This document shows, in pieces, positions 1 through 6,564 of a stretch of DNA of 15,017 bases. Each line of letters begins with the position of its first letter. The stretch's first letter is position 1. The stretch is taken from assembly GCA_002483765.1 (NCBI GenBank), contig DLIO01000129.1, positions 1 through 15,017 of the forward strand, given 5' to 3'. Both the position numbers and the translations under genes were made by a program. Below the pieces are notes generated by a model. That model saw only the letters and a list, made by a program, of their open reading frames with translations, was not told the DNA's origin and searched no databases. Source of the DNA: Lentisphaeria bacterium UBA7640. Its GTDB lineage: Bacteria; Verrucomicrobiota; Lentisphaeria; Victivallales; Victivallaceae.

Positions 1-1
1 A

Positions 2-61
2 CACAAAATGCAGAAGAGCCCAAAAAACATGTTTCGTCGCGAAAAACGAAAAGGTTTGTGA
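2..61 (+). CDS. 3' end of an upstream frame (partial, unassigned)
   Basis: A frame open from the left edge ends in TGA at 59-61. The readable tail is short and very basic (KSPKNMFRREKRKGL). Its TGA overlaps the GTG start of the next gene as GTGA, the kind of coupling also used between the second and third pseudopilin genes here, so it could be the end of the preceding secretion gene. With about 19 codons no family can be named. Two other frames are also open over this stretch, so it may be non-coding. In the window order an upstream GspH- or GspG-like gene would be expected, but nothing in the residues proves it. Confidence 0.3.
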   Translation, partial: HKMQKSPKNMFRREKRKGL

Positions 62-468
62 AAATCCAATGTCCGATTTTTACGTTAATCGAAGTGATTA
101 TTTCGCTGGCGATTTTAGGGCTAAGCCTCGTCTCGTTGTTGACCTTGGCTAACTCTTCGCAGCAACGTCTGTTCAAGGCCCGCGAGCGTTGGCATACTGC
201 CCACATGTTGACTCAAGCCGCAGAATATTATTTGTTGCAACCCTCAGAAGAGCCGGAACCGATTTCACGAGATTTTTTTGATTATCCAGATTTCGCAGTT
301 AATTACCACTATGATGACGCTCTTGATATTCCTGAAGATTTCACTGGAATTGTCGGTCAACCAACCTTACGTTGCTGTATTATTGAATTAGTTCGTGGCT
401 CAGATCGCCAACCCGTCGAAACCATTAAAATAGATCGGATATTTTATGATACCACGCTTGAAGACTGA
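58..468 (+). CDS. gspI: GspI-like type II secretion minor pseudopilin
   Basis: A 136-residue protein with a short leader, a type IV-pilin-like motif IFTLIEVIISLAIL (residues 7-20) that forms the N-terminal membrane helix, and a small soluble domain with the acidic character of minor pseudopilins. The Glu at mature position +5 (E12) is present. The residue before the cleavage point is Ile7 rather than Gly, so processing by a standard prepilin peptidase is uncertain. The start is the GTG at 58, because no other start codon lies in this frame back to the window edge. The AAGG at 51-54 is only 3 nt away, and coupling to the upstream stop may compensate. The GspI assignment rests on size and on lying directly before GspJ- and GspK-like genes. 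In type II systems I, J and K form the pseudopilus tip in the inner membrane and periplasm. Confidence 0.68.
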   Translation: MKIQCPIFTLIEVIISLAILGLSLVSLLTLANSSQQRLFKARERWHTAHMLTQAAEYYLLQPSEEPEPISRDFFDYPDFAVNYHYDDALDIPEDFTGIVGQPTLRCCIIELVRGSDRQPVETIKIDRIFYDTTLED

Positions 469-1093
469 ATCCGGATTTTCACTACTGGAGATGATCGCGG
501 CTACCGCAATTATGGCGCTGGTTGCGTTACTGGTTGGAACATCGATCAATATTTTTTATCGCAGCTATATGCAAGCCCAACGTATCGGCACCGAATTGTC
601 ACGTAACCAGGCTATCGATCGCATCGCTGACGCGTTTATCGCTAATGCAGTGCCATTTGAATGGCGCAATGACAATCTTGAAAATAACTTCGTTTTTAAA
701 GGTGAAACCAATGAACTATGGCTTACTGCGCTGCGGCGTTCTTATGGCGACGATAGCGCGCTGTGGTTTATTCGTCTTTATCAAGATGGCGACGACTTAA
801 AGTGTGATTATTCACCGACGCCATTATTGCCATGGCTTGATATCAATGATCATCAATACAAAACCGAAACTATCTCCTCCAATGTGCGCTCAATATCGTT
901 ACTTTATGCCGAAATACGCGATCAGAAAATTGAATGGCTGGATACTTGGGACGAAGATGACCACGAAGCTATTCCACTGGCCATTCAACTAAAAATAGAA
1001 TGGCAAGATGGAAGCGTAGAACGCTGGTTGCGCCGCACTGCTGGTTCCAGCAGTAATTCCACCTATGGCCAACGGCGAGAACCCATATTATGA
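446..1093 (+). CDS. gspJ: GspJ-like type II secretion minor pseudopilin
   Basis: A 215-residue protein starting with a basic leader and a canonical prepilin site: Gly10 followed by FSLLEM, with Glu15 at +5, then a hydrophobic helix (about residues 11-33). The rest is a soluble beta-rich domain with many Trp and charged residues, of the length usual for GspJ. Its start overlaps the end of the preceding gene by 23 nt, and its TGA overlaps the next ATG by 4 nt (ATGA), so the three genes are certainly one translationally coupled operon. GspJ interacts with GspI and GspK to build the tip of the pseudopilus that pushes folded exoproteins through the outer-membrane secretin. The family call rests on the motif, size and gene order; sequence similarity outside the N-terminus is low in this family. 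Confidence 0.72.
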   Translation: MIPRLKTESGFSLLEMIAATAIMALVALLVGTSINIFYRSYMQAQRIGTELSRNQAIDRIADAFIANAVPFEWRNDNLENNFVFKGETNELWLTALRRSYGDDSALWFIRLYQDGDDLKCDYSPTPLLPWLDINDHQYKTETISSNVRSISLLYAEIRDQKIEWLDTWDEDDHEAIPLAIQLKIEWQDGSVERWLRRTAGSSSNSTYGQRREPIL

Positions 1094-2076
1094 ACAAAAA
1101 ACACGACCATGAACGTGGCGTCGCGCTGATTGCGGTGCTTTGTTTGATTTTTACCGCTGGTCTGTTGGTCGGCGCACTAGTGATGATTGCACAAATCCAC
1201 ACTGTGAATATTGGCGCGGCCACTGCCATTGCTCGTTCCAAATATATCGCTGAAGGATCTCTGAACCGCATTCAATATCTAATCGAAGCTGACCGCGAAT
1301 TATTCGAATCAGTTAATAACACCGAAACTAATTATGGCGAATACGATCATGACCGCTTTTTACCGGACAGCGTTGACCGGGAAATCAATTATTATGGCAC
1401 TATCGTCAAATATCGCATTGTCAATGGCGCCAGCGGCCTACAGATGGCGCAAAACCGCTATCGACAAAGCCTGAATATGTTGCGCTCAACTTTAACCGGC
1501 GCCGACACTGTTAACGATAAAATCACGATACTGGCCAACCGGATTGCCGATTATGTCGATTCTGATGACAATACAGGAACTGATGGCATGGAAAAAGGGG
1601 ATTATGAAGAATTGGAGATGAACAATTTGCCGCGCAACGCCCAATTTCAATTTCGTGAGGAACTTCGCTGGATTCCTGAAATCAATGATATTTTGCCAGT
1701 TGATAAGAATGGACGCTTCTCACTGGTGCGCTTGCCATCAATCAGTGAAAATATCCGGCCTGACCTTTACACCGCGTCATGGGCACAGTTGCGTATTTAC
1801 GGTGGGCTGGACGAAAAACAGGCCGCCGAGGTGATGAACGCGCTAACCATCTGGCGCAGAGAAAAAACTCCGCTCGGAGACCTGATAGACCCCCTACTCC
1901 TAGGCACAGTGTTAAATCGTTTTTCTATTGCACCCTCAAATTACTACAGCATTATCATTGAGCATGCCATCGATGGTGATCGCCCCACTTCACGTTTAGT
2001 GGCAACATTCAGAACCGCCGGCGCAGCTGGTCCCAACGATGGCATAATACGTTATCTAGAATGGTTGTGTTTCTAG
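1090..2076 (+). CDS. gspK: GspK-like type II secretion pseudopilin (tip)
   Basis: A 328-residue protein with a leader ending in ERG (Gly10), then VALIAVLCLIFTAGLLVGAL as the membrane helix. The +5 residue is Ala, not Glu; lack of Glu5 is the known hallmark of GspK among pseudopilins. Residues about 155-185 carry the GspK-type stretch ADYVDSDDNTGTDGMEKGDY, which in the family packs near a Ca-binding acidic loop. The following segment RFSLVRLPSISENIRPDLY fits the helical insertion domain. Length matches GspK, which is far larger than the other minor pseudopilins. It sits at the end of the I-J-K run with a 4-nt ATGA overlap to gspJ. In the assembled system it caps the pseudopilus. A GspL- or GspM-like gene is not found downstream. 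Confidence 0.82.
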   Translation: MNKKHDHERGVALIAVLCLIFTAGLLVGALVMIAQIHTVNIGAATAIARSKYIAEGSLNRIQYLIEADRELFESVNNTETNYGEYDHDRFLPDSVDREINYYGTIVKYRIVNGASGLQMAQNRYRQSLNMLRSTLTGADTVNDKITILANRIADYVDSDDNTGTDGMEKGDYEELEMNNLPRNAQFQFREELRWIPEINDILPVDKNGRFSLVRLPSISENIRPDLYTASWAQLRIYGGLDEKQAAEVMNALTIWRREKTPLGDLIDPLLLGTVLNRFSIAPSNYYSIIIEHAIDGDRPTSRLVATFRTAGAAGPNDGIIRYLEWLCF

Positions 2077-2168
2077 CAAATATCAGAATAGTCGATTTCA
2101 GGATTTACGGTAAAATGCTAGAAATCACGTACAAGCGGATATCCCGCAGCAGAAGGCAGGTGCTATGA
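2061..2168 (+). CDS. Short basic ORF overlapping the gspK end (possible remnant)
   Basis: A 35-codon frame (ATG at 2061, TGA at 2166-2168) starts inside the last codons of gspK, in the same overlapping style as the other genes of the cluster. Its product begins MVVFLANIRIVDFRIYGKM and ends in a basic stretch SRSRRQVL. Its TGA overlaps a further ATG at 2165 as ATGA; that second frame runs 41 codons to 2290, but most of it is antisense to the GNAT gene. No ribosome binding site is obvious and no family is recognised. It could be the start of a former gspL-like gene that was cut when the next region was joined, or a chance frame. Confidence 0.2.
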   Translation: MVVFLANIRIVDFRIYGKMLEITYKRISRSRRQVL

Positions 2169-2199
2169 TTAAAGCCCACGCGCGTTTTAGATTATATTG

Positions 2200-2622
2200 C
2201 TACTCGGTAAAACCTTTCTCTGTCATCGCATCGCGATTGACGAAATACGCCAGTCCTGTTTTCATCTTTTTAAAGCCAAGATTTTCGTAAAAACCTTCTT
2301 TGCCGGGCTTTGCATAAAGAATAACGTTAAAACTTGAAAGCTTTGAGAGCATCTCTTGTACTATAAATTTACCCAAACCGCGACCTTGGTAATTTTCCAA
2401 AACCGCACAGTCGTAAATAGCAGCTTGGCATACGCCATCAGAGATAGCGCGACCGAAACCAACCATTACCCCGTTATCAAACAAAAAAACCGTACAGTAA
2501 CTTGCTTCAAAGGATTTTTTATGTTTTTCCGGCGAATGATAAGCCATACCAACCGATTTCAGCGTATCAGATACGTCATTCCAATCAATATTTTCAGTAT
2601 CATATTTAATTTCGATTTTCAT
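2200..2622 (-). CDS. GNAT family N-acetyltransferase
   Basis: A 140-residue single-domain GNAT protein. The acetyl-CoA pyrophosphate-binding motif A is clear: DCAVLENYQGRGLGKFIVQEML, with Q79-G80-R81-G82-L83-G84, preceded by the beta4 strand. Motif B follows as LYAKPGKEGFYENLGF (about residues 102-117), the usual Tyr-containing acetyl-transfer region. The middle reads FLFDNGVMVGFGRAISDGV, typical of small GNATs that act on free metabolites or small amines. No substrate can be deduced. It is the only - strand gene, with its 3' end facing gspK and its 5' end facing the GH20 gene. A GAGG lies 12 nt before the ATG, rather distant. It has no functional tie to its neighbours and may be a late arrival between the secretion genes and the glycosidase. 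Confidence 0.85.
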   Translation of the reverse strand: MKIEIKYDTENIDWNDVSDTLKSVGMAYHSPEKHKKSFEASYCTVFLFDNGVMVGFGRAISDGVCQAAIYDCAVLENYQGRGLGKFIVQEMLSKLSSFNVILYAKPGKEGFYENLGFKKMKTGLAYFVNRDAMTEKGFTE

Positions 2623-2971
2623 AAGATTTTAAAGCCTCAAAAAATTATTATCGATTCGTACATGTTATCTCGAAATTGGATGTTAAATACAGCAAAACTA
2701 TTTTCTCCGTCTGCCATAACTCCTCATAATGTAATTTATTTATGATATTTATCAATTTGGTTATTGAACCTAAAGCTCACATTATGGACGCGAAAATTTA
2801 TGACACTATCTACAACTGTAAAGCATGGATTTAATCATGCCGGAGTAAAACATGTTTATTGATAGGAAATAAACTCACTCAATGAAAGGTAAAAGTTTTG
2901 AAATTGACTTGAGAGTGGTTACATTAGTTTGTTACGAGTTTTTAACCATAAAAAATAAAAAGGATTTGGCA
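2623..2971. other. Divergent intergenic region with two dyads
   Basis: This 349-nt AT-rich stretch separates the GNAT gene (-) from the glycosidase (+) and must hold promoters for both if each has its own. Two inverted repeats stand out: GCATG/CATGC at 2823-2827 and 2836-2840, and GTTTATT/AATAAAC at 2854-2860 and 2868-2874 with a 7-nt spacer. They lie 98-149 nt before the chosen GH20 start and could be operators or simple hairpins. On the - strand, TTGATA and TACATT 16 nt apart (about 2731-2758) are a possible promoter for the GNAT side. No convincing -35/-10 pair was found for the GH20 gene. Confidence 0.3.
2637..2717 (-). CDS. 26-codon ORF directly upstream of the GNAT gene
   Basis: On the - strand a GAGGAG followed after 2 nt by ATG opens a 26-codon frame (MADGENSFAVFNIQFRDNMY and on) ending in TGA, which is itself part of the TGAGG that is the only Shine-Dalgarno-like sequence for the GNAT gene. 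It could be an upstream ORF that couples translation to the acetyltransferase, or a chance frame. The spacing of the ribosome site is shorter than ideal. No family is recognised. Confidence 0.2.
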   Translation of the reverse strand: MADGENSFAVFNIQFRDNMYESIIIF

Positions 2972-4849
2972 ATGGCAAAGAACAGTTTGGCATGGAACAG
3001 AAGTGAAACTGACGAGAAATTGAATGATTTACTTTCTACTTTGGCAGAGGAGTATGCGATTTTTGACAACGGTACAGGTAAAAATCTTAAATTTATTCCG
3101 ACAAATAACCCAGACATTTTAAAAGTCAGCCAAAAATCGACCAATGTGGTGATTGAATATGGTTCAATCGTTGCAGCGGCGCGCGGTATCGGGCATGCGT
3201 TGGCTGGTAAAAACATTGATGAAGATTGCGTTTTTAGTACGCTCGGGATTATGTTAGATTGTTCGCGCAACGCGGTTATGACTGTGCCATATTTGAAAAA
3301 ATGGCTCCGCCGCTTGGCATTGATGGGCTATAATATGGTTATGCTTTATACCGAAGACACTTATCAGCTTCCAGACGAACCGTATTTCGGCTATATGCGC
3401 GGTGGTTACACGCTCGAAGAGATGCAGGAGGTCGATGCTTATGCCGCCAAATTGGGCATTGAAATGGTTGCCTGCATTCAAACCCTCGGACATCTTGAAC
3501 ATATTATTCGCTGGGGGCAAGCATATAGCGACGTCACCGACACTGATCGCGTGCTTCTGGTGGATGAAGAAAAAACCTACACGCTGATTAACAAAATGTT
3601 GACTTTCTGGGGCAAGGCATTTCGTTCCAGACGCATTCATATTGGAATGGACGAAACTCATGACCTCGGGCGTGGCCGTTTCATGGACAAGTTTGGCTAT
3701 GAACGTGGCTTTGATATTTTTAACCGCCATTTAACCAGGGTCACTGAGATTTGTCAAAACATCGGCCTTAAACCGATTATTTGGTCTGACATGTATTTTC
3801 GCATGGGCAATCCGAATCAAGATTATTATGATCCAAAGACCGTTATTCCTGAAGATGTCAAAGCAATGATTCCATCCGACGTTACTCTGTGCTACTGGGA
3901 CTATTATCATCGTGATGAAGCATTCTATACTGATTGGATTCGGCGCCATCGCGATCTAGGACATGAACCGCAGATGGGTTCTGGCGTTTGGACGTGGGCC
4001 TGTATGTGGTACGACCACGAACAAACCGTTGCGACGGTGACGCCATGCTTGAACGCCTGCCGTAAAGAGAAAGTTAAAGAGGTTTACTTCACAATGTGGG
4101 GCGATTTCGGTGCTTTTTGTGAGTACGATTCTTCATTAGCCGGCTTAGCATGGGCAGCGGATCTTGCTTACGGTGGCAAAGGAACTGATTCTGAAGTTGC
4201 GCCGTTATTTGAGGCTGTTTGCGGTGGTTCTTACCAAGATCAATTAACCGCAGCAGAAATCATGGTTAATTTAAAATCAAAGAGTGATAGACCAACCCGG
4301 TTTTTGACTCATCTAATTGTTTGGGATGATCCGATGCTCGGCATCGTCTGGAACGAATTTAAGCACTATGATACCAATGTTTGGAGTATTATTAATGACA
4401 AAATGGCCGAAGTTTATCAGACCTTGGCGCCGTCTGCCGGTAACACGGATGCTGGGGATATCGACTATGTTCGTAGTATTTGTGATTTTATAATCAAGAA
4501 AATTGCATTCCGTACGAAATTATTGCAAGCCTATCAAGCCAAAAACAAGACTGCACTCTCTGAGGTAATCACTAAAAACGTGCCAGAATGTATTGATGCG
4601 CTAGAAATTTTGACGGCATTATTCCGTCGTCAGTGGTTGCGCCGCAACAAACCGTTTGGTTTAGAGATTATGCAGATCCGTTTTGCCGGTCAAGCTGCGA
4701 GATTGCAAGAGACAGCGCAGCGAATCCAAGAATTGCTTGATGGGACGATTAACTCCATTCCAGAGATTGAAGCTATTGAAGCCAATCCGAATCCAGTGGG
4801 ACAAATCGACCAGCGTTATGGGCGCAATATCTCTGGCTCCATGCTCTAA
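2972..4849 (+). CDS. GH20 beta-N-acetylhexosaminidase-like glycosidase, cytoplasmic
   Basis: A 625-residue glycoside hydrolase family 20-like enzyme, expected to remove terminal GlcNAc or GalNAc from glycans by substrate-assisted catalysis. The barrel begins at LGIMLDCSRNAVMTVPYLKK, continues through LYTEDTY and the TLGHLEH strand, and carries the catalytic pair in IHIGMDETHDLGRGRF: D227 polarises the substrate acetamido group and E228 is the acid/base. An N-terminal mixed domain (about 1-85) and a helical C-terminal part (about 430-625) complete the size seen in small intracellular enzymes such as pneumococcal GH20C. I chose ATG 2972 because AAGGA lies 7 nt upstream. An in-frame ATG at 2882 would add 30 residues with a poor ribosome site and no family similarity. 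There is no signal peptide, so the substrate should be imported oligosaccharide. It stands alone: no sugar transporter or kinase is next to it. Confidence 0.83.
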   Translation: MAKNSLAWNRSETDEKLNDLLSTLAEEYAIFDNGTGKNLKFIPTNNPDILKVSQKSTNVVIEYGSIVAAARGIGHALAGKNIDEDCVFSTLGIMLDCSRNAVMTVPYLKKWLRRLALMGYNMVMLYTEDTYQLPDEPYFGYMRGGYTLEEMQEVDAYAAKLGIEMVACIQTLGHLEHIIRWGQAYSDVTDTDRVLLVDEEKTYTLINKMLTFWGKAFRSRRIHIGMDETHDLGRGRFMDKFGYERGFDIFNRHLTRVTEICQNIGLKPIIWSDMYFRMGNPNQDYYDPKTVIPEDVKAMIPSDVTLCYWDYYHRDEAFYTDWIRRHRDLGHEPQMGSGVWTWACMWYDHEQTVATVTPCLNACRKEKVKEVYFTMWGDFGAFCEYDSSLAGLAWAADLAYGGKGTDSEVAPLFEAVCGGSYQDQLTAAEIMVNLKSKSDRPTRFLTHLIVWDDPMLGIVWNEFKHYDTNVWSIINDKMAEVYQTLAPSAGNTDAGDIDYVRSICDFIIKKIAFRTKLLQAYQAKNKTALSEVITKNVPECIDALEILTALFRRQWLRRNKPFGLEIMQIRFAGQAARLQETAQRIQELLDGTINSIPEIEAIEANPNPVGQIDQRYGRNISGSML

Positions 4850-4870
4850 TAAAATAATGAAAAGAAAACT

Positions 4871-4960
4871 CTAGCCACAAAGAAGACACGAAGTTTTTCG
4901 CAAAGTTCACAATATTTCATCTTTGTGACTTTGTGCCTTCTTTGTGTTCTCGGTGGTTAG
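4871..4960. repeat. MITE-like imperfect palindromic repeat (CCACAAAG type)
   Basis: The left arm (4871-4911, starting CTAGCCACAAAGAAGACACG) pairs with the right arm (4920-4960, ending CTTTGTGTTCTCGGTGGTTA plus G) over nearly 40 nt with a few mismatches and bulges. A loop of about 9 nt (atatttcat) separates them. The outer ends CTAGCCAC and GTGGTTAG are almost exact complements. Short palindromes built of CACAAAG/CTTTGTG units are known as dispersed intergenic repeats in many bacteria and often give spurious reading frames with NHREH-type peptides; exactly that peptide appears in the - strand reading here. It may be a non-autonomous transposable element or a transcribed hairpin able to end transcription of the GH20 gene. 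Copy number cannot be judged from one window. Confidence 0.6.
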
Positions 4961-4961
4961 C

Positions 4962-4985
4962 CTCTCCAACTCTCCAACTCTCCAC
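4962..4985. repeat. Tandem repeat, 8-nt unit, three copies
   Basis: Two exact copies of CTCTCCAA followed by CTCTCCAC, starting directly after the end of the palindromic repeat. The pyrimidine-rich run may be part of the mobile repeat or a slippage product at its edge. Confidence 0.7.
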
Positions 4986-5109
4986 TTTTGAGCTTGAAAA
5001 AGATTTTTCTGGCCCAATTTTCTTGCAAATATGCCTTGAGATGCTAATTTCTAATGATGTGGAACTTGAAAAAACAATAGAAAATATTGTTTGTGATGTT
5101 CTCAATTAA
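4984..5109 (+). pseudogene. Coding-like tail without a start (possible gene remnant)
   Basis: One frame reads as a plausible protein end: TFELEKDFSGPIFLQICLEM, then an acidic helix-like stretch NDVELEKTIENIVCDVLN, stopping at TAA 5107-5109. The frame stays open leftward to 4861, but there it runs through the palindrome and the tandem repeat, so the natural upstream sequence appears to be missing. This fits a gene whose 5' part was lost or replaced when the repeat arrived. No family is recognised, and with about 41 codons chance cannot be excluded. Confidence 0.2.
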
Positions 5110-5193
5110 AAGCTTCTATGCAAAAACTTGTATCTGCTTCTTTCTGTTTATTCACACATTGTTCCATTAAAACAATTCAGACTCTGCCCATGT

Positions 5194-5222
5194 TGGACAG
5201 TTTCTCCGTAATCGCTTATAAA
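5194..5222 (+). promoter_or_regulatory. Sigma70-type promoter of the abl operon
   Basis: TGGACA (5194-5199) and TATAAA (5217-5222) are separated by exactly 17 nt, and each matches the consensus in five of six positions. Transcription would start near 5229, about 35 nt before the ablA ATG. This is the best promoter match seen in the window and the only one before the four-gene operon. Confidence 0.55.
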
Positions 5223-5264
5223 AAGTAAAAAGTGATACATTAAACAATAAAAACCAGATAAAAT

Positions 5265-6563
5265 ATGATTAGTAAAAAACAACAGAAGATGTTTGAAAAA
5301 ATTGATGGCGTCGCCGAAAGTGGTTGGACCGACTGGAAGTGGCAAATAAAACATTGTATAAAAGATTTAAAAACCTTCGAAAGCCTTCTTGGAGTCCAAC
5401 TCCCCGAAGATATCAGAAAGCAATTTGAAACAATTGCTGAAAAATTCCCGATGTCGATAACCCCCTATTACCTTTCATTAATTGATACCAACAACTTGGA
5501 ACACGACCCGATATTTAAGCAAAGTTTTCCAGTAATTAATGAACTATATGTTGAACAAGACGATATGTCTGATCCACTAGATGAAGATGAAGACAGTCCT
5601 GTTCCAGGGATAACGCATCGTTACCCAGATCGCGTGCTTTTCTTAGTCAGCAATACCTGTTCAATGTATTGTCGTCATTGTACTAGAAAACGCCGCGTCG
5701 GTGATCAAGACAGTATTCCGAGCCGCAAAGAGATATCAAAAGGTATTGAATATATTAAAAATCATCCACAGATTAGGGATGTACTGTTGAGTGGCGGTGA
5801 TCCCTTCTTGCTTAGCACTGATTATTTAGATTGGATACTGACAGAACTCAGAAAAATCGAGCATGTCGAAATTATTAGAATCGGCACGCGCACACCTGTA
5901 GTTTTGCCATATCGAATTACTGATGGATTAGTCGAGATGCTAAAAAAACATCATCCTGTATGGATAAATACTCATTTCAATCATCCAAGGGAGTTGACGA
6001 AATCATCGCGCAGAGCGTTAAGAAAACTTGCTGATGCTGGAATACCGCTTGGAAATCAAACCGTACTTTTGGCTGGAGTCAACGATTGCCCTCGAATCAT
6101 GAAAGCGTTGGTTCACAAATTGGTCGCTAACCGGGTAAGACCTTACTACCTTTATCAGTGCGATTTGGCTGAAGGCTTGAGTCATTTCAGGACTCCAGTA
6201 GGCAAAGGTATAGAGATACTAGAAAGTCTTATCGGACATACTAGTGGTTTTTGTGTGCCGACTTATGTTATCGACGCACCTGGTGGCGGTGGCAAGATTC
6301 CAGTCATGCCTAATTACCTCATTTCGTGGTCAACTAATAAAGTTATTCTGCGTAATTATGAAGGGGTAATCACCACTTACAAAGAACCAGATTCCTACGA
6401 ACCGACTTTTTGTGACCGAAAGTGTGACAAATGTGACCTTGATTTACCTTTAGGCGAGATAGACGAAGTACGTTCTTGCGGAATTGAAAGTTTACTGGCC
6501 GACTATGATGAAACAATATCATTAGTTCCCGCAAATAATATTCGACATAAAAGGCGGAAATAA
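5265..6563 (+). CDS. ablA: Lysine 2,3-aminomutase (radical SAM, PLP)
   Basis: A 432-residue enzyme that converts L-lysine to L-beta-lysine, the first step of N-epsilon-acetyl-beta-lysine synthesis. The radical-SAM cluster motif is CSMYCRHC (C132, C136, C139), and GGDP (177-180) is the SAM-binding turn. PLP would bind K344 in PGGGGKIPVMPNY. Asp300 (YQCDLAEG) and Asp337 (VIDAPGG) match the two aspartates that hold the side-chain amine of lysine in the clostridial enzyme. Glutamate 2,3-aminomutases have Lys and Asn there, so lysine specificity is well supported. C275 in GVNDC and C383, C387, C390 near the C-terminus match the inter-subunit zinc site. The start codon has a weak ribosome site (only GATAAAAT before it), so the exact start is slightly uncertain. 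It is the first gene of the operon, 1 nt before the transporter gene. Confidence 0.95.
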   Translation: MISKKQQKMFEKIDGVAESGWTDWKWQIKHCIKDLKTFESLLGVQLPEDIRKQFETIAEKFPMSITPYYLSLIDTNNLEHDPIFKQSFPVINELYVEQDDMSDPLDEDEDSPVPGITHRYPDRVLFLVSNTCSMYCRHCTRKRRVGDQDSIPSRKEISKGIEYIKNHPQIRDVLLSGGDPFLLSTDYLDWILTELRKIEHVEIIRIGTRTPVVLPYRITDGLVEMLKKHHPVWINTHFNHPRELTKSSRRALRKLADAGIPLGNQTVLLAGVNDCPRIMKALVHKLVANRVRPYYLYQCDLAEGLSHFRTPVGKGIEILESLIGHTSGFCVPTYVIDAPGGGGKIPVMPNYLISWSTNKVILRNYEGVITTYKEPDSYEPTFCDRKCDKCDLDLPLGEIDEVRSCGIESLLADYDETISLVPANNIRHKRRK

Positions 6564-6564
6564 G

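Larger units (their letters stand above)
4850..5264. other. Gene-free stretch with repeats, remnant frame and promoter
   Basis: No intact gene lies here. In order it holds a long imperfect palindrome (4871-4960), an 8-nt tandem repeat (4962-4985), a coding-like tail without a start (4984-5109), and the promoter of the abl operon (5194-5222). No riboswitch-sized conserved structure was recognised in the leader; in particular nothing resembles a lysine riboswitch, and the distance from the predicted transcription start to the ATG is only about 35 nt. Confidence 0.6.

Noticed and set aside
2056..2076. Short inverted repeat CTAGAA/TTCTAG over the gspK stop
   Set aside because: Six pairs with a nine-base loop, AT-rich and without a T run; too weak to call a terminator.
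2882..2971. Upstream in-frame ATG giving a 30-residue longer GH20 protein
   Set aside because: The ribosome site is poor and the extra residues have no counterpart in the family, while the ATG at 2972 has AAGGA at good distance.
4917..5105. Open frame on the - strand with an NHREH-type peptide
   Set aside because: It runs through the palindromic repeat and the tandem repeat; such peptides are typical artefacts of this repeat class.
5110..5264. Possible lysine riboswitch before ablA
   Set aside because: The leader after the predicted transcription start is only about 35 nt and no conserved riboswitch core is visible.
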